Shown here piece after piece: positions 9,154-17,750 of a stretch of DNA of 64,000 nt. This DNA comes from Pelagicoccus sp. SDUM812003. GTDB taxonomy: Bacteria > Verrucomicrobiota > Verrucomicrobiia > Opitutales > Opitutaceae. A model generated the notes under the pieces. It was not told where the DNA came from. It saw only the letters and a program-made list of their open reading frames with translations, and did not search any database. A program made the position numbers and the translations under genes. The stretch lies in NCBI RefSeq assembly GCF_031127815.1, contig NZ_JARXHY010000017.1, forward strand, positions 60,149 through 124,148, read 5' to 3'. Position 1 is the first letter of the stretch, and each line of letters opens with the position of its first letter.

Positions 9154-9462
9154 TCCCCATGCTCAAAAAGTCGCGTGGCGTCCGTCTCGAATAGGTGGAT
9201 ACACGTGCAAATTGAAGCAGCTAAGGGTAAACGTATAAGGCGCAATCCGGGTGTTTATAAGTTCGAACTAACGTCGTGTGAAACCTGTCCTAATAGAGTG
9301 GGTACATTGCTGGCTATTAGGGCTGGATTGCGAGCTGTGGCATGACGGGTGCTGAAGTCGACCGGTCGCTAGTTAACGTTTCTTTCTCTCTGGAGTTCTC
9401 TGTTTGGGAGGCTCTGCCTTGTTCCTGTTATGCGCTAGCGAGACCCTCCTCATTATTCGTTT
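9154..9462. other. Intergenic region upstream of the TRAP transporter
   Basis: This 309-bp non-coding gap holds the sigma-54-like site at 9338-9353. I looked for a cobalamin riboswitch and saw no recognisable B12 box. No terminator for eutC is obvious. Confidence 0.4.
9338..9353 (+). promoter_or_regulatory. Possible sigma-54 promoter for the TRAP genes
   Basis: TGGCATG, four bases and GTGCT match the TGGCACG-N4-TTGCW pattern with two differences and correct GG-N10-GC spacing. It lies 110 bp upstream of dctP. TRAP transporters are often driven by sigma-54 activators of the DctD type, but no such regulator is adjacent here. Confidence 0.35.
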
Positions 9463-10500
9463 ATGGATAAAAGAACCTTCCTTAAATCTGCAGCGATCGG
9501 TTCCACTGCAGTCCTCGCCGCTCCGATGATTCGGGCTCAGAAGAAGTCGACCATTCGGTGGCGTTTGCAAACCTACGCTGGCCCGGCCCTGGGTGAGCAC
9601 GTGATCAAGCCCGCTATCGACGCGTTCAACAAGATCGCTGGTAGCGAGATGCAGATCGAGCTCTACTACGCGGACCAGCTCATCCCGACGCCCGAGCTTT
9701 TCAGAGCGATGCAGCGAGGCACTATCGATGCCGTGCAGAGCGACGACGACTCCATGAGCTCGCCAGCGGACGTGTCGGTGTTTGGTGGATACTTTCCCTT
9801 CGCCACGCGCTACAGCTTGGACGTGCCGACGCTGTTCTACAAGTTCGGTCTGGATAAGATCTGGAAGGAGGCCTACGACGAGATCGAAGGCGTGACCTGG
9901 CTGAGCGCTGGGGCGTGGGATCCCTGCAATTTCGCCACCAAGGATCCGATCAATAGCTTGGAAGACCTGAAGGGGAAGCGTGTCTTCACCTTCCCGACAG
10001 CGGGCAAGTTCCTGTCGCGCTTCGGTGTGGTGCCGGTAACCCTACCGTGGGAGGATATCGAGGTCGCGGTTCGAACGGGCGAGCTCGATGGCATCGCTTG
10101 GTCCGGAATAACCGAAGACTATACCGTTGGATGGGCGGATGTGACGAACTACTTCCTGACCAACAATATTTCTGGAGCGTGGTGTGGATCCTTCTTCGCG
10201 AACTCCGATGCTTGGGAGAGCTTGCCGGAGCACCTGCAGCAGCTCTTCAAGGTATGCATGGATAGCTCGCACTACTATCGCTTGCATTGGTACTGGGGAG
10301 GAGAAGCTTACCTGCGCACCACTGGCACGAAGATGAAGCTCACTTCGATTCCAGACAGCGAATGGGCGACTGTCGAAGCGGAGGCCTTGAAGTTCTGGGA
10401 TGAGATCGCGACCACGAGTCCGCGGGCTGCGAAAGTGGTGCAGATCTTCAAGGACTACAATGCCATGATGCAGAAGGCTGGTAAGCCCTATCGCTACTAG
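9463..10500 (+). CDS. dctP: TRAP transporter solute-binding protein (DctP family)
   Basis: The 345-residue periplasmic receptor opens with a Tat-like export signal (MDKRTFLKSAAIGSTAVLAAP, cleavage near IRAQ). It continues with DctP-family features: GPALGEHVIKPAIDAFNK, ELFRAMQRGTIDAVQSD, and the LEDLKGKRVFTFPTAGKFL to GELDGIAWSG region where ligand-binding residues lie. The WSG segment and the tryptophan/aromatic pattern resemble the subgroup that binds 2-oxo acids or aromatic acids (TakP/FcbT1-like). The true ligand is unknown. The membrane subunits follow after a hairpin terminator, a common way to make more receptor than permease. Confidence 0.9.
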   Translation: MDKRTFLKSAAIGSTAVLAAPMIRAQKKSTIRWRLQTYAGPALGEHVIKPAIDAFNKIAGSEMQIELYYADQLIPTPELFRAMQRGTIDAVQSDDDSMSSPADVSVFGGYFPFATRYSLDVPTLFYKFGLDKIWKEAYDEIEGVTWLSAGAWDPCNFATKDPINSLEDLKGKRVFTFPTAGKFLSRFGVVPVTLPWEDIEVAVRTGELDGIAWSGITEDYTVGWADVTNYFLTNNISGAWCGSFFANSDAWESLPEHLQQLFKVCMDSSHYYRLHWYWGGEAYLRTTGTKMKLTSIPDSEWATVEAEALKFWDEIATTSPRAAKVVQIFKDYNAMMQKAGKPYRY

Positions 10501-10523
10501 ACGTTTCTGACGTGTAAAGAGTC

Positions 10524-10565
10524 GGGCTTGGTTCGAGCGATTTGGTCGAGCCAAGCCCCATTTTT
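10524..10565 (+). terminator. Hairpin between dctP and dctQ
   Basis: GGGCTTGGTTCGA pairs with TCGAGCCAAGCCC (one G-U) and is followed by CATTTTT. It probably attenuates read-through from the receptor gene into the permease genes. Confidence 0.7.
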
Positions 10566-10611
10566 AGCCTGCAGCTGAAAGCCTGTCCTCTGGCAGGAAG
10601 GCGTTTGCTGC

Positions 10612-11163
10612 GTGACTTCATATCGCTCAATGGGTCTTTTAAAATCTGTATTGAAAAATTACGTACGATGGGTCGACCGCATCAACAAGTGGCTGGGGCT
10701 AGCGGTGATGTATCTGGTGTTCGTCATGATGGGGATCCTCATCTTCGCCGCCATATCCCGGACCGCCTTCGACAAGCCGTACCTCTGGGTTATGGAAATG
10801 GCCCAGTTCACCATGGCGGCCTACTACTTGCTCGGAGGCGGGTTCTCGCTGCAGGAAGGAGCTCACGTGAGGATGGATGTCTTCTATGAAAAATGGTCTC
10901 CGCGTACCAAGGCGAAGGTGGACTCCGTCACCGCCTTGGCCCTGATCTCCTATTTGGTGATCCTTCTTTGGGGCGGCTATTCGAGCAGCCTCTACGCTCT
11001 CGAGTATGGGCAGAAGAACTACACCGCATGGGCGCCTCCTCTGGCTCCGATCAAGATTATCATGACCATAGGAATCCTGCTCATGCTGCTGCAGGCGATT
11101 TCGATCTTCATCAAAGACCTGTATTTTCTATTCAGCGGTCGACGGATCGGGGGTGAGGCATGA
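10612..11163 (+). CDS. dctQ: TRAP transporter small permease subunit (DctQ family)
   Basis: The 183-residue protein has four predicted membrane helices (about 27-47, 62-80, 102-125, 143-165) and the DctQ-like helix 2 segment VMEMAQFTMAAYYLLGGG. It pairs with DctM to form the sodium-driven permease. The GTG at 10612 has AGGAAGG 11 bp upstream. An in-frame ATG at 10630 (MGLLKSVLKNY) is an equally possible start and gives 177 residues. The 3' end overlaps dctM by four bases (ATGA). Confidence 0.88.
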   Translation: MTSYRSMGLLKSVLKNYVRWVDRINKWLGLAVMYLVFVMMGILIFAAISRTAFDKPYLWVMEMAQFTMAAYYLLGGGFSLQEGAHVRMDVFYEKWSPRTKAKVDSVTALALISYLVILLWGGYSSSLYALEYGQKNYTAWAPPLAPIKIIMTIGILLMLLQAISIFIKDLYFLFSGRRIGGEA

Positions 11164-12482
11164 GTCACGAAATGATCATCCTGCTGATGTTCGTCTCGCT
11201 CATGCTGATGCTGTCCACGGGGCAGCGGGTCTTTGGAGCGATCGGATTCGTGGGCGTGATGTCGGCCCTCTTGCTGTGGGGAGATGGTGGATACGAGATG
11301 GGGTACACGGCGAGCATCAAGCTGCTGAACTGGTATCCGCTGCTCACGCTGCCGCTTTTCATCTTCATGGGCTACATGCTTTCGGAGTCGGGAATCGCCG
11401 GAGACTTGTATCACATGCTTCATGTTTGGACTGGCTCGTTGAGGGGCGGTCTGGCCATTGGCACAATCGTGTTGATGGTGGCGATTTCCGCTATGAACGG
11501 ACTGAGCGTAGCGGGCATGGCGATCGGCAGCAGCATCGCGTTGCCGGAGATGCTGAAGCGCAACTACGACAAGCGCATGGTGACCGGCGTCATTCAGGCT
11601 GGGAGTTCGCTTGGCATTTTGGTGCCGCCCAGCGTGGTGCTGGTGCTGTACGGCATGATCGCTCGCCAGCCGGTGAGCGCCCTGTGGCTTGCTGGGGTGG
11701 TGCCAGGGCTGATGATGGCCGGGCTATTTGTATTGTACATTGTGATACGGTGCAAGCTGCAGCCCGAGCTCGGTCCGGTCCTGCCTCGGGAGGAAGTCGA
11801 GATGGAGCATGCGGAGCGATTCCGGGTGCTGGCGGCTGGGGTGCTGCCGTTGTTTATCATCTTTTCGGTGATCGGCTTGTTCCTGCTCGGTTTCACGAGC
11901 TTGGTGGAGAGTTCCGCAGTGGGGGCGTTGGCGGCCATGATCGCGGCCATGATCAAGCGCCGGATGAGCTTCAAGGTGCTTCACGCTACCCTGCGGCAGA
12001 CTCTCAATGTGAGCGCCATGTTCATGTGGATCATTTTAGCGGCCCTTTGCTACGCCTCGGTTTTCGATGGTCTGGGTGCGGTACGGGCCATCGAGGGACT
12101 GTTTCTTGAAACCTGGGGGCTGTCGCCGTGGGGCGTGCTGATTCTCATGCAGTTGTCCTACATCGTGATGGGCATGTTTCTCGATGATACCGCGATGCTG
12201 GTCATCGTGGCGCCGCTCTATATCCCGCTGATCACGTCGCTTGGGTTCAATCCAGTGTGGTATGGCGTTATGTATACAGTGACCTGTCAGATCGCCTACA
12301 TGACGCCTCCGTTCGGCTACAATCTGTTTCTGATGAAGGCTATGGCTCCGAAGGAGATCACGCTGCAGGACATCTACGCTTCCATCGTGCCGTTCGTGCT
12401 GATCATGGCCCTATCCATCGCCTTGATCATGGTCTTCCCGCAGATCGCTCTCTGGCTGCCGGAAGCGGTGCTGGGAAACTAG
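11160..12482 (+). CDS. dctM: TRAP transporter large permease subunit (DctM family)
   Basis: The 440-residue integral membrane protein has about 12 hydrophobic segments. Typical DctM segments are LPLFIFMGYMLSESGIAGDL near the N-terminus, QAGSSLGILVPPSVVLVLYG in the middle, and MFLDDTAMLVIVAPLYIPL with TPPFGYNLFLMKA near the end. It is the transport subunit that moves the DctP-bound solute inward with sodium. Translation is coupled to dctQ by an ATGA overlap. With eutBC just upstream, a nitrogen- or carbon-related substrate is possible but unproven. Confidence 0.92.
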   Translation: MSHEMIILLMFVSLMLMLSTGQRVFGAIGFVGVMSALLLWGDGGYEMGYTASIKLLNWYPLLTLPLFIFMGYMLSESGIAGDLYHMLHVWTGSLRGGLAIGTIVLMVAISAMNGLSVAGMAIGSSIALPEMLKRNYDKRMVTGVIQAGSSLGILVPPSVVLVLYGMIARQPVSALWLAGVVPGLMMAGLFVLYIVIRCKLQPELGPVLPREEVEMEHAERFRVLAAGVLPLFIIFSVIGLFLLGFTSLVESSAVGALAAMIAAMIKRRMSFKVLHATLRQTLNVSAMFMWIILAALCYASVFDGLGAVRAIEGLFLETWGLSPWGVLILMQLSYIVMGMFLDDTAMLVIVAPLYIPLITSLGFNPVWYGVMYTVTCQIAYMTPPFGYNLFLMKAMAPKEITLQDIYASIVPFVLIMALSIALIMVFPQIALWLPEAVLGN

Positions 12483-12624
12483 CTGCATTACGACCCGGTT
12501 ACGCGGGTGACAGGCGGGTGAAAACACCGTCTGCCGCTCGCGCGAAACTTGACTTGTGGCGGGCTGCGCAGATGGCTTGTACGGACAGCATCAGTCCTCT
12601 AGCGTCCTTATTCGTCAATCTTGT

Positions 12625-13419
12625 ATGCCCAGCCCTGGAATCCAACGCCGCGAGCGCGTGGAGCGCTTTATCCCACCATCTCCGACCTCGGCGTATCGCG
12701 TTCGCATCGCGCGCTCGGACGAGGATGTCGCCGCGGCCCAGCGCCTGCGTTTTCGCGTTTTCAATCTGGAGCTCGGGGAAGGCTTAAGCGAATCCGAGGT
12801 GACAGGGAGGGACGAGGATCCCTTTGACGCGGTGTGCGATCATTTGCTGGTGGAATACGTAAACGAGCAGCAGATCATCGGGACATACCGATTGCAGCCT
12901 GGCGATACCGCGGCGGCGAACATTGGCTACTACAGCGAGCAGGAGTTTCACTTCGAGGTGTTCGAGTCCATCCGGCACGAGACGATCGAGCTAGGGCGGG
13001 CCTGCATCGCCAAAGAGCATCGCAACATGGTGGTGCTTGGGCTGCTCTGGAAGGGCATCGCCCAGTACGCGAAGCTGTCGCAAGCTCGCTACCTGATCGG
13101 CTGCAGCTCTCTCACTTCCACCGATCCCGCCGAAGGGCAGGCGGCCTATCGGAACCTGGTTCGCTACCTGGCAGCGGAACCCTTTATCACTCGTCCCACG
13201 CAGCGCTACGATTGCTCGGTGCCGCGACATGAGTCGGCCCGTGTCGAAGAGGCGAAACGGACGGTGCAGATCCCGCGTCTGATGCGAGCTTACTTGACGC
13301 TGGGAGCCCGCATCTGCGGGGAGCCGGCGTTGGACCGCGAGTTCAAGACCATCGATTTCCTGACCTTGCTCGATCTGCGCAGCCTGGGGCCTCGGGCCAT
13401 GCAGAAGTTTCTCGGATAG
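12625..13419 (+). CDS. GNAT-type acyltransferase, OlsB-like (lyso-ornithine lipid synthesis candidate)
   Basis: The 264 residues starting at the ATG at 12625 carry a GNAT-like fold of the OlsB / 'hemolysin' family: RVRIARSDEDVAAAQRLRF, LLVEYVNEQQIIGTYRL, ETIELGRACIAKEHRN and LWKGIAQYAKL. OlsB moves a 3-hydroxyacyl chain from acyl carrier protein to ornithine. The frame is open back to a GTG at 12556, but the extra residues have no family likeness. A PlsC-type acyltransferase follows 80 bp later on the same strand, the pairing expected for OlsB and OlsA, so phosphate-free ornithine lipid synthesis is a reasonable inference. Substrate choice is not shown by the sequence. Confidence 0.75.
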   Translation: MPSPGIQRRERVERFIPPSPTSAYRVRIARSDEDVAAAQRLRFRVFNLELGEGLSESEVTGRDEDPFDAVCDHLLVEYVNEQQIIGTYRLQPGDTAAANIGYYSEQEFHFEVFESIRHETIELGRACIAKEHRNMVVLGLLWKGIAQYAKLSQARYLIGCSSLTSTDPAEGQAAYRNLVRYLAAEPFITRPTQRYDCSVPRHESARVEEAKRTVQIPRLMRAYLTLGARICGEPALDREFKTIDFLTLLDLRSLGPRAMQKFLG

Positions 13420-13499
13420 GTTCCAAGCCGGCGAATCGGATACGTTTTGCCGCGGGCTGCTGGCTTGTCATTGTCGCTCCGCTGAGCTTGAAATGGCGA

Positions 13500-14282
13500 A
13501 TGGAGTTTCTAAACCGGCACGCGCGTCTGGTCCTGCGGCTGCTTTGGCTGGCGGGGATTTTCGTTTTTGCCGGCATTGACCATTTTCTCAAAGGGGGAAA
13601 GCGCTGGTCGTCGCGCCAGCGCTCGCTTTGGCAGCAGCGCTGGAGCGGGCGTCTGCTTCGCGGTCTCGGATTCGAGGTGACTGTGCGCGGCGCGGTTCCG
13701 GAAAGAGGCTTCATCGCCCCGAACCACCTCAGCTATATGGACATCGTGGTGCTTGCTTCGGTGACGCCTCAAGTCTTTCTATCCAAGAGCGAAGTTGGCG
13801 ATTGGCCGGTGGTCGGCTATTTCACGCGAATCGCCGGCACGCTTTTCATCGATCGAGCTCGCCGTGCGGACGTGGCGAACAAGGAACAGAGCTTCGCTCG
13901 CGTGATCGAGGCGGACCTTTGCATGACGTTTTTTCTGGAAGGCACCTCCACTGATGGGCGGACGGTGCTGCCGTTTCGATCCTCGCTGCTCGATCCGGTG
14001 GTGCGAAATCGATGGCCGATCACGCCAGCGTATTTGAAATATGAATGCGAGGGAGGGGACCCCGCAAACGATGTGTGCTGGTGGGGAGATATGGGCTTTG
14101 GCGAACACCTGCTGCGCTTGTGCAAGGTCAGACGGGTGAAGGCCGAAATCGTCTTCGGCGAGAAGCGGGAGCCTGGAGACGATCGCAAGCAGCTTGCTCT
14201 GGACCTATTCGCGGACGTGCAGGGATTGTCGGAGCGGGCGATGAAGCGTGAAGCGACGGAGGCGCCTTCTGTCGCTCAGTAG
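13500..14282 (+). CDS. PlsC-family 1-acyl acyltransferase, OlsA-like
   Basis: From the ATG at 13500 the product has 260 residues; a TTG at 13488 would add four. One hydrophobic N-terminal segment (LVLRLLWLAGIFVFAGI) anchors it to the inner membrane. The acyltransferase domain shows motif I as NHLSYMD (the NHxxxxD block), RIAGTLFIDR as block II and FLEGTSTDG as block III. The family acylates lysophosphatidic acid (PlsC) or lyso-ornithine lipid (OlsA). The OlsB-like gene just upstream favours OlsA, but PlsC activity cannot be excluded. The 3' end overlaps the convergent AhpD-like gene by seven bases. Confidence 0.75.
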   Translation: MEFLNRHARLVLRLLWLAGIFVFAGIDHFLKGGKRWSSRQRSLWQQRWSGRLLRGLGFEVTVRGAVPERGFIAPNHLSYMDIVVLASVTPQVFLSKSEVGDWPVVGYFTRIAGTLFIDRARRADVANKEQSFARVIEADLCMTFFLEGTSTDGRTVLPFRSSLLDPVVRNRWPITPAYLKYECEGGDPANDVCWWGDMGFGEHLLRLCKVRRVKAEIVFGEKREPGDDRKQLALDLFADVQGLSERAMKREATEAPSVAQ

Positions 14283-14557
14283 CCGGTGGCCAGGTGGCGC
14301 AGCGTTTCTTCCGCTTGCAGGCGCTTCTGCCCAGCCGCGACTGCCATCACTTTCGCGAGCGTCGACTGTATTTGCTCTTTCGGTACGCCAGCGGTTTTGC
14401 AGCGCTTCAGGTAGTAGGCGGTGCAAGGTTGACAGTTCATTGCCATGGCTGCGGCCAGGCCGACGAGGAGCTCGGTGCGGGAGTCGAGCACGCCATCGTC
14501 GATGGTGGTTTCGTAGAAGCGATCGTACGCTTCCTGTTGCTTTTGATTGAGTTTCAT
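14276..14557 (-). CDS. Carboxymuconolactone decarboxylase / AhpD-like small protein
   Basis: Starting at the ATG at 14557 (MKLNQKQQEAYDRF) the protein has 93 residues. It has an all-helical AhpD-like core with a CQPC motif followed by TAYYLK, the CxxC found in alkylhydroperoxidase-like members that react with peroxides or act as disulfide carriers. The usual downstream histidine is not obvious here (CxxC is followed by Y/K), so peroxidase activity is uncertain. An in-frame ATG at 14566 is possible. It converges with the OlsA-like gene. Confidence 0.75.
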   Translation of the reverse strand: MKLNQKQQEAYDRFYETTIDDGVLDSRTELLVGLAAAMAMNCQPCTAYYLKRCKTAGVPKEQIQSTLAKVMAVAAGQKRLQAEETLRHLATGY

Positions 14558-14573
14558 GGGGACCATGATCCTG

Positions 14574-14625
14574 AAAAACCCAGCTCGATCAGGCAAAGGA
14601 AAATCGCCGTCGAGGAGCTGGGTTT
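14574..14625 (-). terminator. Terminator of the GldG/DUF4340 operon
   Basis: On the reverse strand AAACCCAGCTC and GAGCTGGGTTT form an 11-bp stem with a long loop, ending in a T run, about 60 bp after the DUF4340 gene stop. Confidence 0.55.
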
Positions 14626-14688
14626 CGTTTTGGCGCAGCGTAGCCGAGCGTGTTGAACTCGGCCGGCGAACAGCGAAAGCGACCGCGA

Positions 14689-15810
14689 TTAATCCGCGTC
14701 GCTTCGCGGTGTCTCGTCGTTCTCGCCGCTTGAGTCTGCTGCGTCGACTTCCGTCTCGGGTTCGTCCTCTAGAAGAGAATCCAAGCTTTGCGGCACATTC
14801 GAGAAGAGGTAGCTTGCGACTTCGAATGCGGTCTCGTCCATGTATTCATTGATCGGATCGCTCCCGTCGCTGGACTCGATCTTGATGATGACCGGACCCG
14901 CCGGCGTTTCCACCTCCTCCTGGGTCTCGGTCACGGTCTCGCCGTTCTCGTTTTCCGTCTCGACTTCCTTGGTCGTTTTGACTTCGGGGCGGCGCCCGAT
15001 GGAGATCGAATAGCTCTTCTCGTCATCCATGGTGATTTCGAAGGAGGCGCTGTTTGCCGCGGCGTCGGACACTACGTCGGAGTCGAGCTCCGCCAGTTGG
15101 GTGAAGCTGACGTTTGCGAAGCGATTGAGAGCGCGGGTGATGGCCCCTTGGTCAAGGCGCTTGCCTTCCGGCAGGGAATCATCGGTAGTCCAGTCGGCTT
15201 CCGCGGAATCACGCGCTACGGACAAGGACTCGCCGTTTGGCAACTCGATACGTGCGGAGCGAATGGCGTCTCGATCGATCGTCAGCAGCGATTTGTCGAG
15301 CCACGAAAGGGGGTCGCTGTTGAGGGAGAACTGGTCGTCAGCGATGAAGGCCAGATCCTCGTCGCCGTATTTGACGATCTGCTTGCCGGTGTCGGTTTCT
15401 CGTCCCAGCTTCACGGATACAAGCACGGATCCATTCTCATCCTTGAATGCGACGGACTTGGAGCCGAAACCAAGCTCGGCGATGCGCTCCGGCTTGCGAC
15501 TGGCGATGCGTTCGAGGCGTGCGTCGGTGAGACGAGTCACGAAACGTCCCAGGGTGTCCATGTTCACCGGCAGCGAATGGAGATCCGGCATGATCCAGCT
15601 CGATTCCTTGGAGCTCATCACGAGTTCGAACTGATTGTCGTCGGCTTTGATTTCAATGCTCTTGGTTTTGGGAAGCGTATCGAGGTCGACCAGGCCTTGC
15701 CCGATGCGAGGGTCCTCCGGCATGGAGGTGTCCCCGTTTTTAACGAAGTAGGTGACGATGGCAAGAATCGCCAGCACGCAGGTGGAAAGGGAGAGTTTCT
15801 TGAGATTCAT
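14689..15810 (-). CDS. DUF4340 domain protein
   Basis: The 373-residue protein has one N-terminal membrane segment (LSTCVLAILAIVTYF) and a large extracytoplasmic part typical of DUF4340: repeated beta-rich units with VSVKLGRETDTGKQIVKYGDEDLAFIADD-like segments (read in parts) and a charged, acidic end. The family has no settled function but is regularly the last gene of GldG-type ABC cassettes, as here. It follows the GldG-like gene by 39 bp on the same strand. It probably works with the transporter at the inner membrane. Confidence 0.85.
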   Translation of the reverse strand: MNLKKLSLSTCVLAILAIVTYFVKNGDTSMPEDPRIGQGLVDLDTLPKTKSIEIKADDNQFELVMSSKESSWIMPDLHSLPVNMDTLGRFVTRLTDARLERIASRKPERIAELGFGSKSVAFKDENGSVLVSVKLGRETDTGKQIVKYGDEDLAFIADDQFSLNSDPLSWLDKSLLTIDRDAIRSARIELPNGESLSVARDSAEADWTTDDSLPEGKRLDQGAITRALNRFANVSFTQLAELDSDVVSDAAANSASFEITMDDEKSYSISIGRRPEVKTTKEVETENENGETVTETQEEVETPAGPVIIKIESSDGSDPINEYMDETAFEVASYLFSNVPQSLDSLLEDEPETEVDAADSSGENDETPRSDAD

Positions 15811-15849
15811 CGTATTTGAAATTTGGATGTTTTCTCTGCGGAGGAGGGA

Positions 15850-17703
15850 TTAGCCTTTGCGGGAGCGGAAGAAGTAGAGTCCGAAAAGGGCGAGAGCGAT
15901 GGGGGCCCAAAGCAGATTGATGGCTCCGACCACGTTGCCCAGGGTTTCTATGCCTTGGCGAAGATCGCGGCGGATCAATCGGCGCTCCGCTTTGGCGGCC
16001 GCTTGGCGCTCCTTGAACTCGTCGATGGCTTCCTGCATTTCCGGAGTGGCGTAGATCACGCCTGTATCCGTTTGCTCGGATACAAGTTGGCTGAGCTTGG
16101 AGTTGATTTCCTCGATCTCGGCCTCCACGGCTTCCAGCTTGGCCTGATAGGCCTTTTGAGCTTCCGCCTCCATGGCTTGCACCACGTCGAAACTGCGATC
16201 CTTGTCGCCTTTGCCTCGCAGACCGATCAGGTCGCGGCTACCGCCTAGGTATTCGATGAAGTTGGCGGCCAGACCGAGATTGTCGTTCATCTTCTGGATC
16301 TGCTGCATGCCTAGGAAGTTGACCTTCTGGATGGAGAAGCGGTCAAGCAGCCAATCGGTATCGCCGATGACGAAGACGTTGATGGAACCCTCTTGCAGCT
16401 GGTCGGTCTGCTTTGCGTCTTCGCTCTCTTCGGCGGAGTCTTGCTCCTCGGCGCTTGGCGGACCGCCGGGAAACGCGGTCTTCGCGGGTCCGCGAAGCAA
16501 CCCGGCGACGGCCACGGCTCGCTCGAGCGAGGTGGCGTTTTCCCATAGGGCGTTGCCTTGCTGGAACTGAAGCATCATTCCCTCTACGGTGGCAGCTTCG
16601 TCGGTTGTGGTAAGCACGGGCTCCCATTCGGTGGTAGCGTCTTCGCGGTGTATCAGCGGAGCGGATTCCAGGGTGAGCACGCCTTCGAGTTCGGAAGAGG
16701 GGAGTAGCTCGCGATTTGTGTATTCGTCCTGGAATACAATCCAAGCGGGTTGCACGAAGTTAGCTTGGGCGATGGAATTGTTCGGCTCGATCAGTACCTT
16801 GCGTCGATCGTACTCGATGCCCCATGCGTCGAGCAGCTTAGGCAGATCGCTGGAGGTGTCCTGGTTCATCTGTCCGCCCATCATTTGCATTTGGCGGCTC
16901 TGTTCCTTCTCTTGGATTGAGGATGGGTCCACCGCTAGGAAGATCGGCTTGCCGGTGAGGGCGAACTGGTCGATGGCGTACTGCAGCTCTTCGTTCAGGT
17001 TTTTCGGGTGTACGATGGCGAGCATATCGATGTCGCTGGGCAGCTCGGTGGCGGTCGGTTCGATGGATTCGAACGCGAACTGGGACTCTAGCTGAGTGAT
17101 GAAGAACTGATCCTCCTGCTGCTGGGGTTGACCTGGCATGGTTGGGTAGGGGGGAGCGATCAGTGGAAGTGTAGTGATCAGCCCGATACGCGGTTTAGTG
17201 AGCAGCTGAGTTTCGTAGATGGTGCGCGAGATGTCGTATTCGAGAAAGTTCTCGCGATTCCAATTGAAGAAGGGATGCGTCTTTTCGGTGTCGCCCTGCG
17301 CCACGACCATGCCGAGGAATACGCGGTCGCCGGTGGCGATCTCCTGTCCGTGCAAGCCGGCCGCGATGGCGCGTTCCTCTTCTTCGGTGTCTGGTTTCGG
17401 GTCGATGACGTTGAGTGTGACGAGGCCGCCTGACGCCCGCTCGTACTGCTCGAGCATTTGCTCGACGCGGTCGGCGAAGGTCTTGAACCAGGCGGGTAGC
17501 TCTTCCACGGAGCGTGAGCTGTAGAAGTCGACGGTGACCGGCTCTTCGATTTTATCCAGCATGGACTTGGTGCTGTCGGAGAGCGTGTAGATGTTCTCTT
17601 CGGTCAGATCGAATCGTAGTGGAATGGATGATACGATATAGTGGAGAAAAATGAAATTCGCGAGGATGAGAAGCGACGCGACGAGTTTTCGTGACAGTTT
17701 CAT
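15850..17703 (-). CDS. GldG-family ABC transporter auxiliary protein
   Basis: The 617-residue protein begins with a membrane segment (LVASLLILANFIFLHYIV). The large periplasmic GldG-like domain follows, including FDLTEENIYTLSDSTKSML and KPRIGLITTLPLIAPPYPTM, then a second hydrophobic helix at the C-terminus (INLLWAPIALALFGLYFF). A coiled-coil-like segment lies at about 535-600. In Bacteroidetes GldF/GldG accompany gliding motility, but the same cassette is widespread in non-gliding bacteria, so motility should not be assumed. It sits between the permease and DUF4340 genes in one operon. Confidence 0.85.
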   Translation of the reverse strand: MKLSRKLVASLLILANFIFLHYIVSSIPLRFDLTEENIYTLSDSTKSMLDKIEEPVTVDFYSSRSVEELPAWFKTFADRVEQMLEQYERASGGLVTLNVIDPKPDTEEEERAIAAGLHGQEIATGDRVFLGMVVAQGDTEKTHPFFNWNRENFLEYDISRTIYETQLLTKPRIGLITTLPLIAPPYPTMPGQPQQQEDQFFITQLESQFAFESIEPTATELPSDIDMLAIVHPKNLNEELQYAIDQFALTGKPIFLAVDPSSIQEKEQSRQMQMMGGQMNQDTSSDLPKLLDAWGIEYDRRKVLIEPNNSIAQANFVQPAWIVFQDEYTNRELLPSSELEGVLTLESAPLIHREDATTEWEPVLTTTDEAATVEGMMLQFQQGNALWENATSLERAVAVAGLLRGPAKTAFPGGPPSAEEQDSAEESEDAKQTDQLQEGSINVFVIGDTDWLLDRFSIQKVNFLGMQQIQKMNDNLGLAANFIEYLGGSRDLIGLRGKGDKDRSFDVVQAMEAEAQKAYQAKLEAVEAEIEEINSKLSQLVSEQTDTGVIYATPEMQEAIDEFKERQAAAKAERRLIRRDLRQGIETLGNVVGAINLLWAPIALALFGLYFFRSRKG

Positions 17704-17750
17704 TTTAAGAAAGGGTTAAGGCCTTGGGGATGGAGTCTATAGGTCTGGCT

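Noticed and set aside
9154..9462. Cobalamin riboswitch for the B12-dependent lyase
   Set aside because: No B12-box-like sequence was found here or upstream of eutB.
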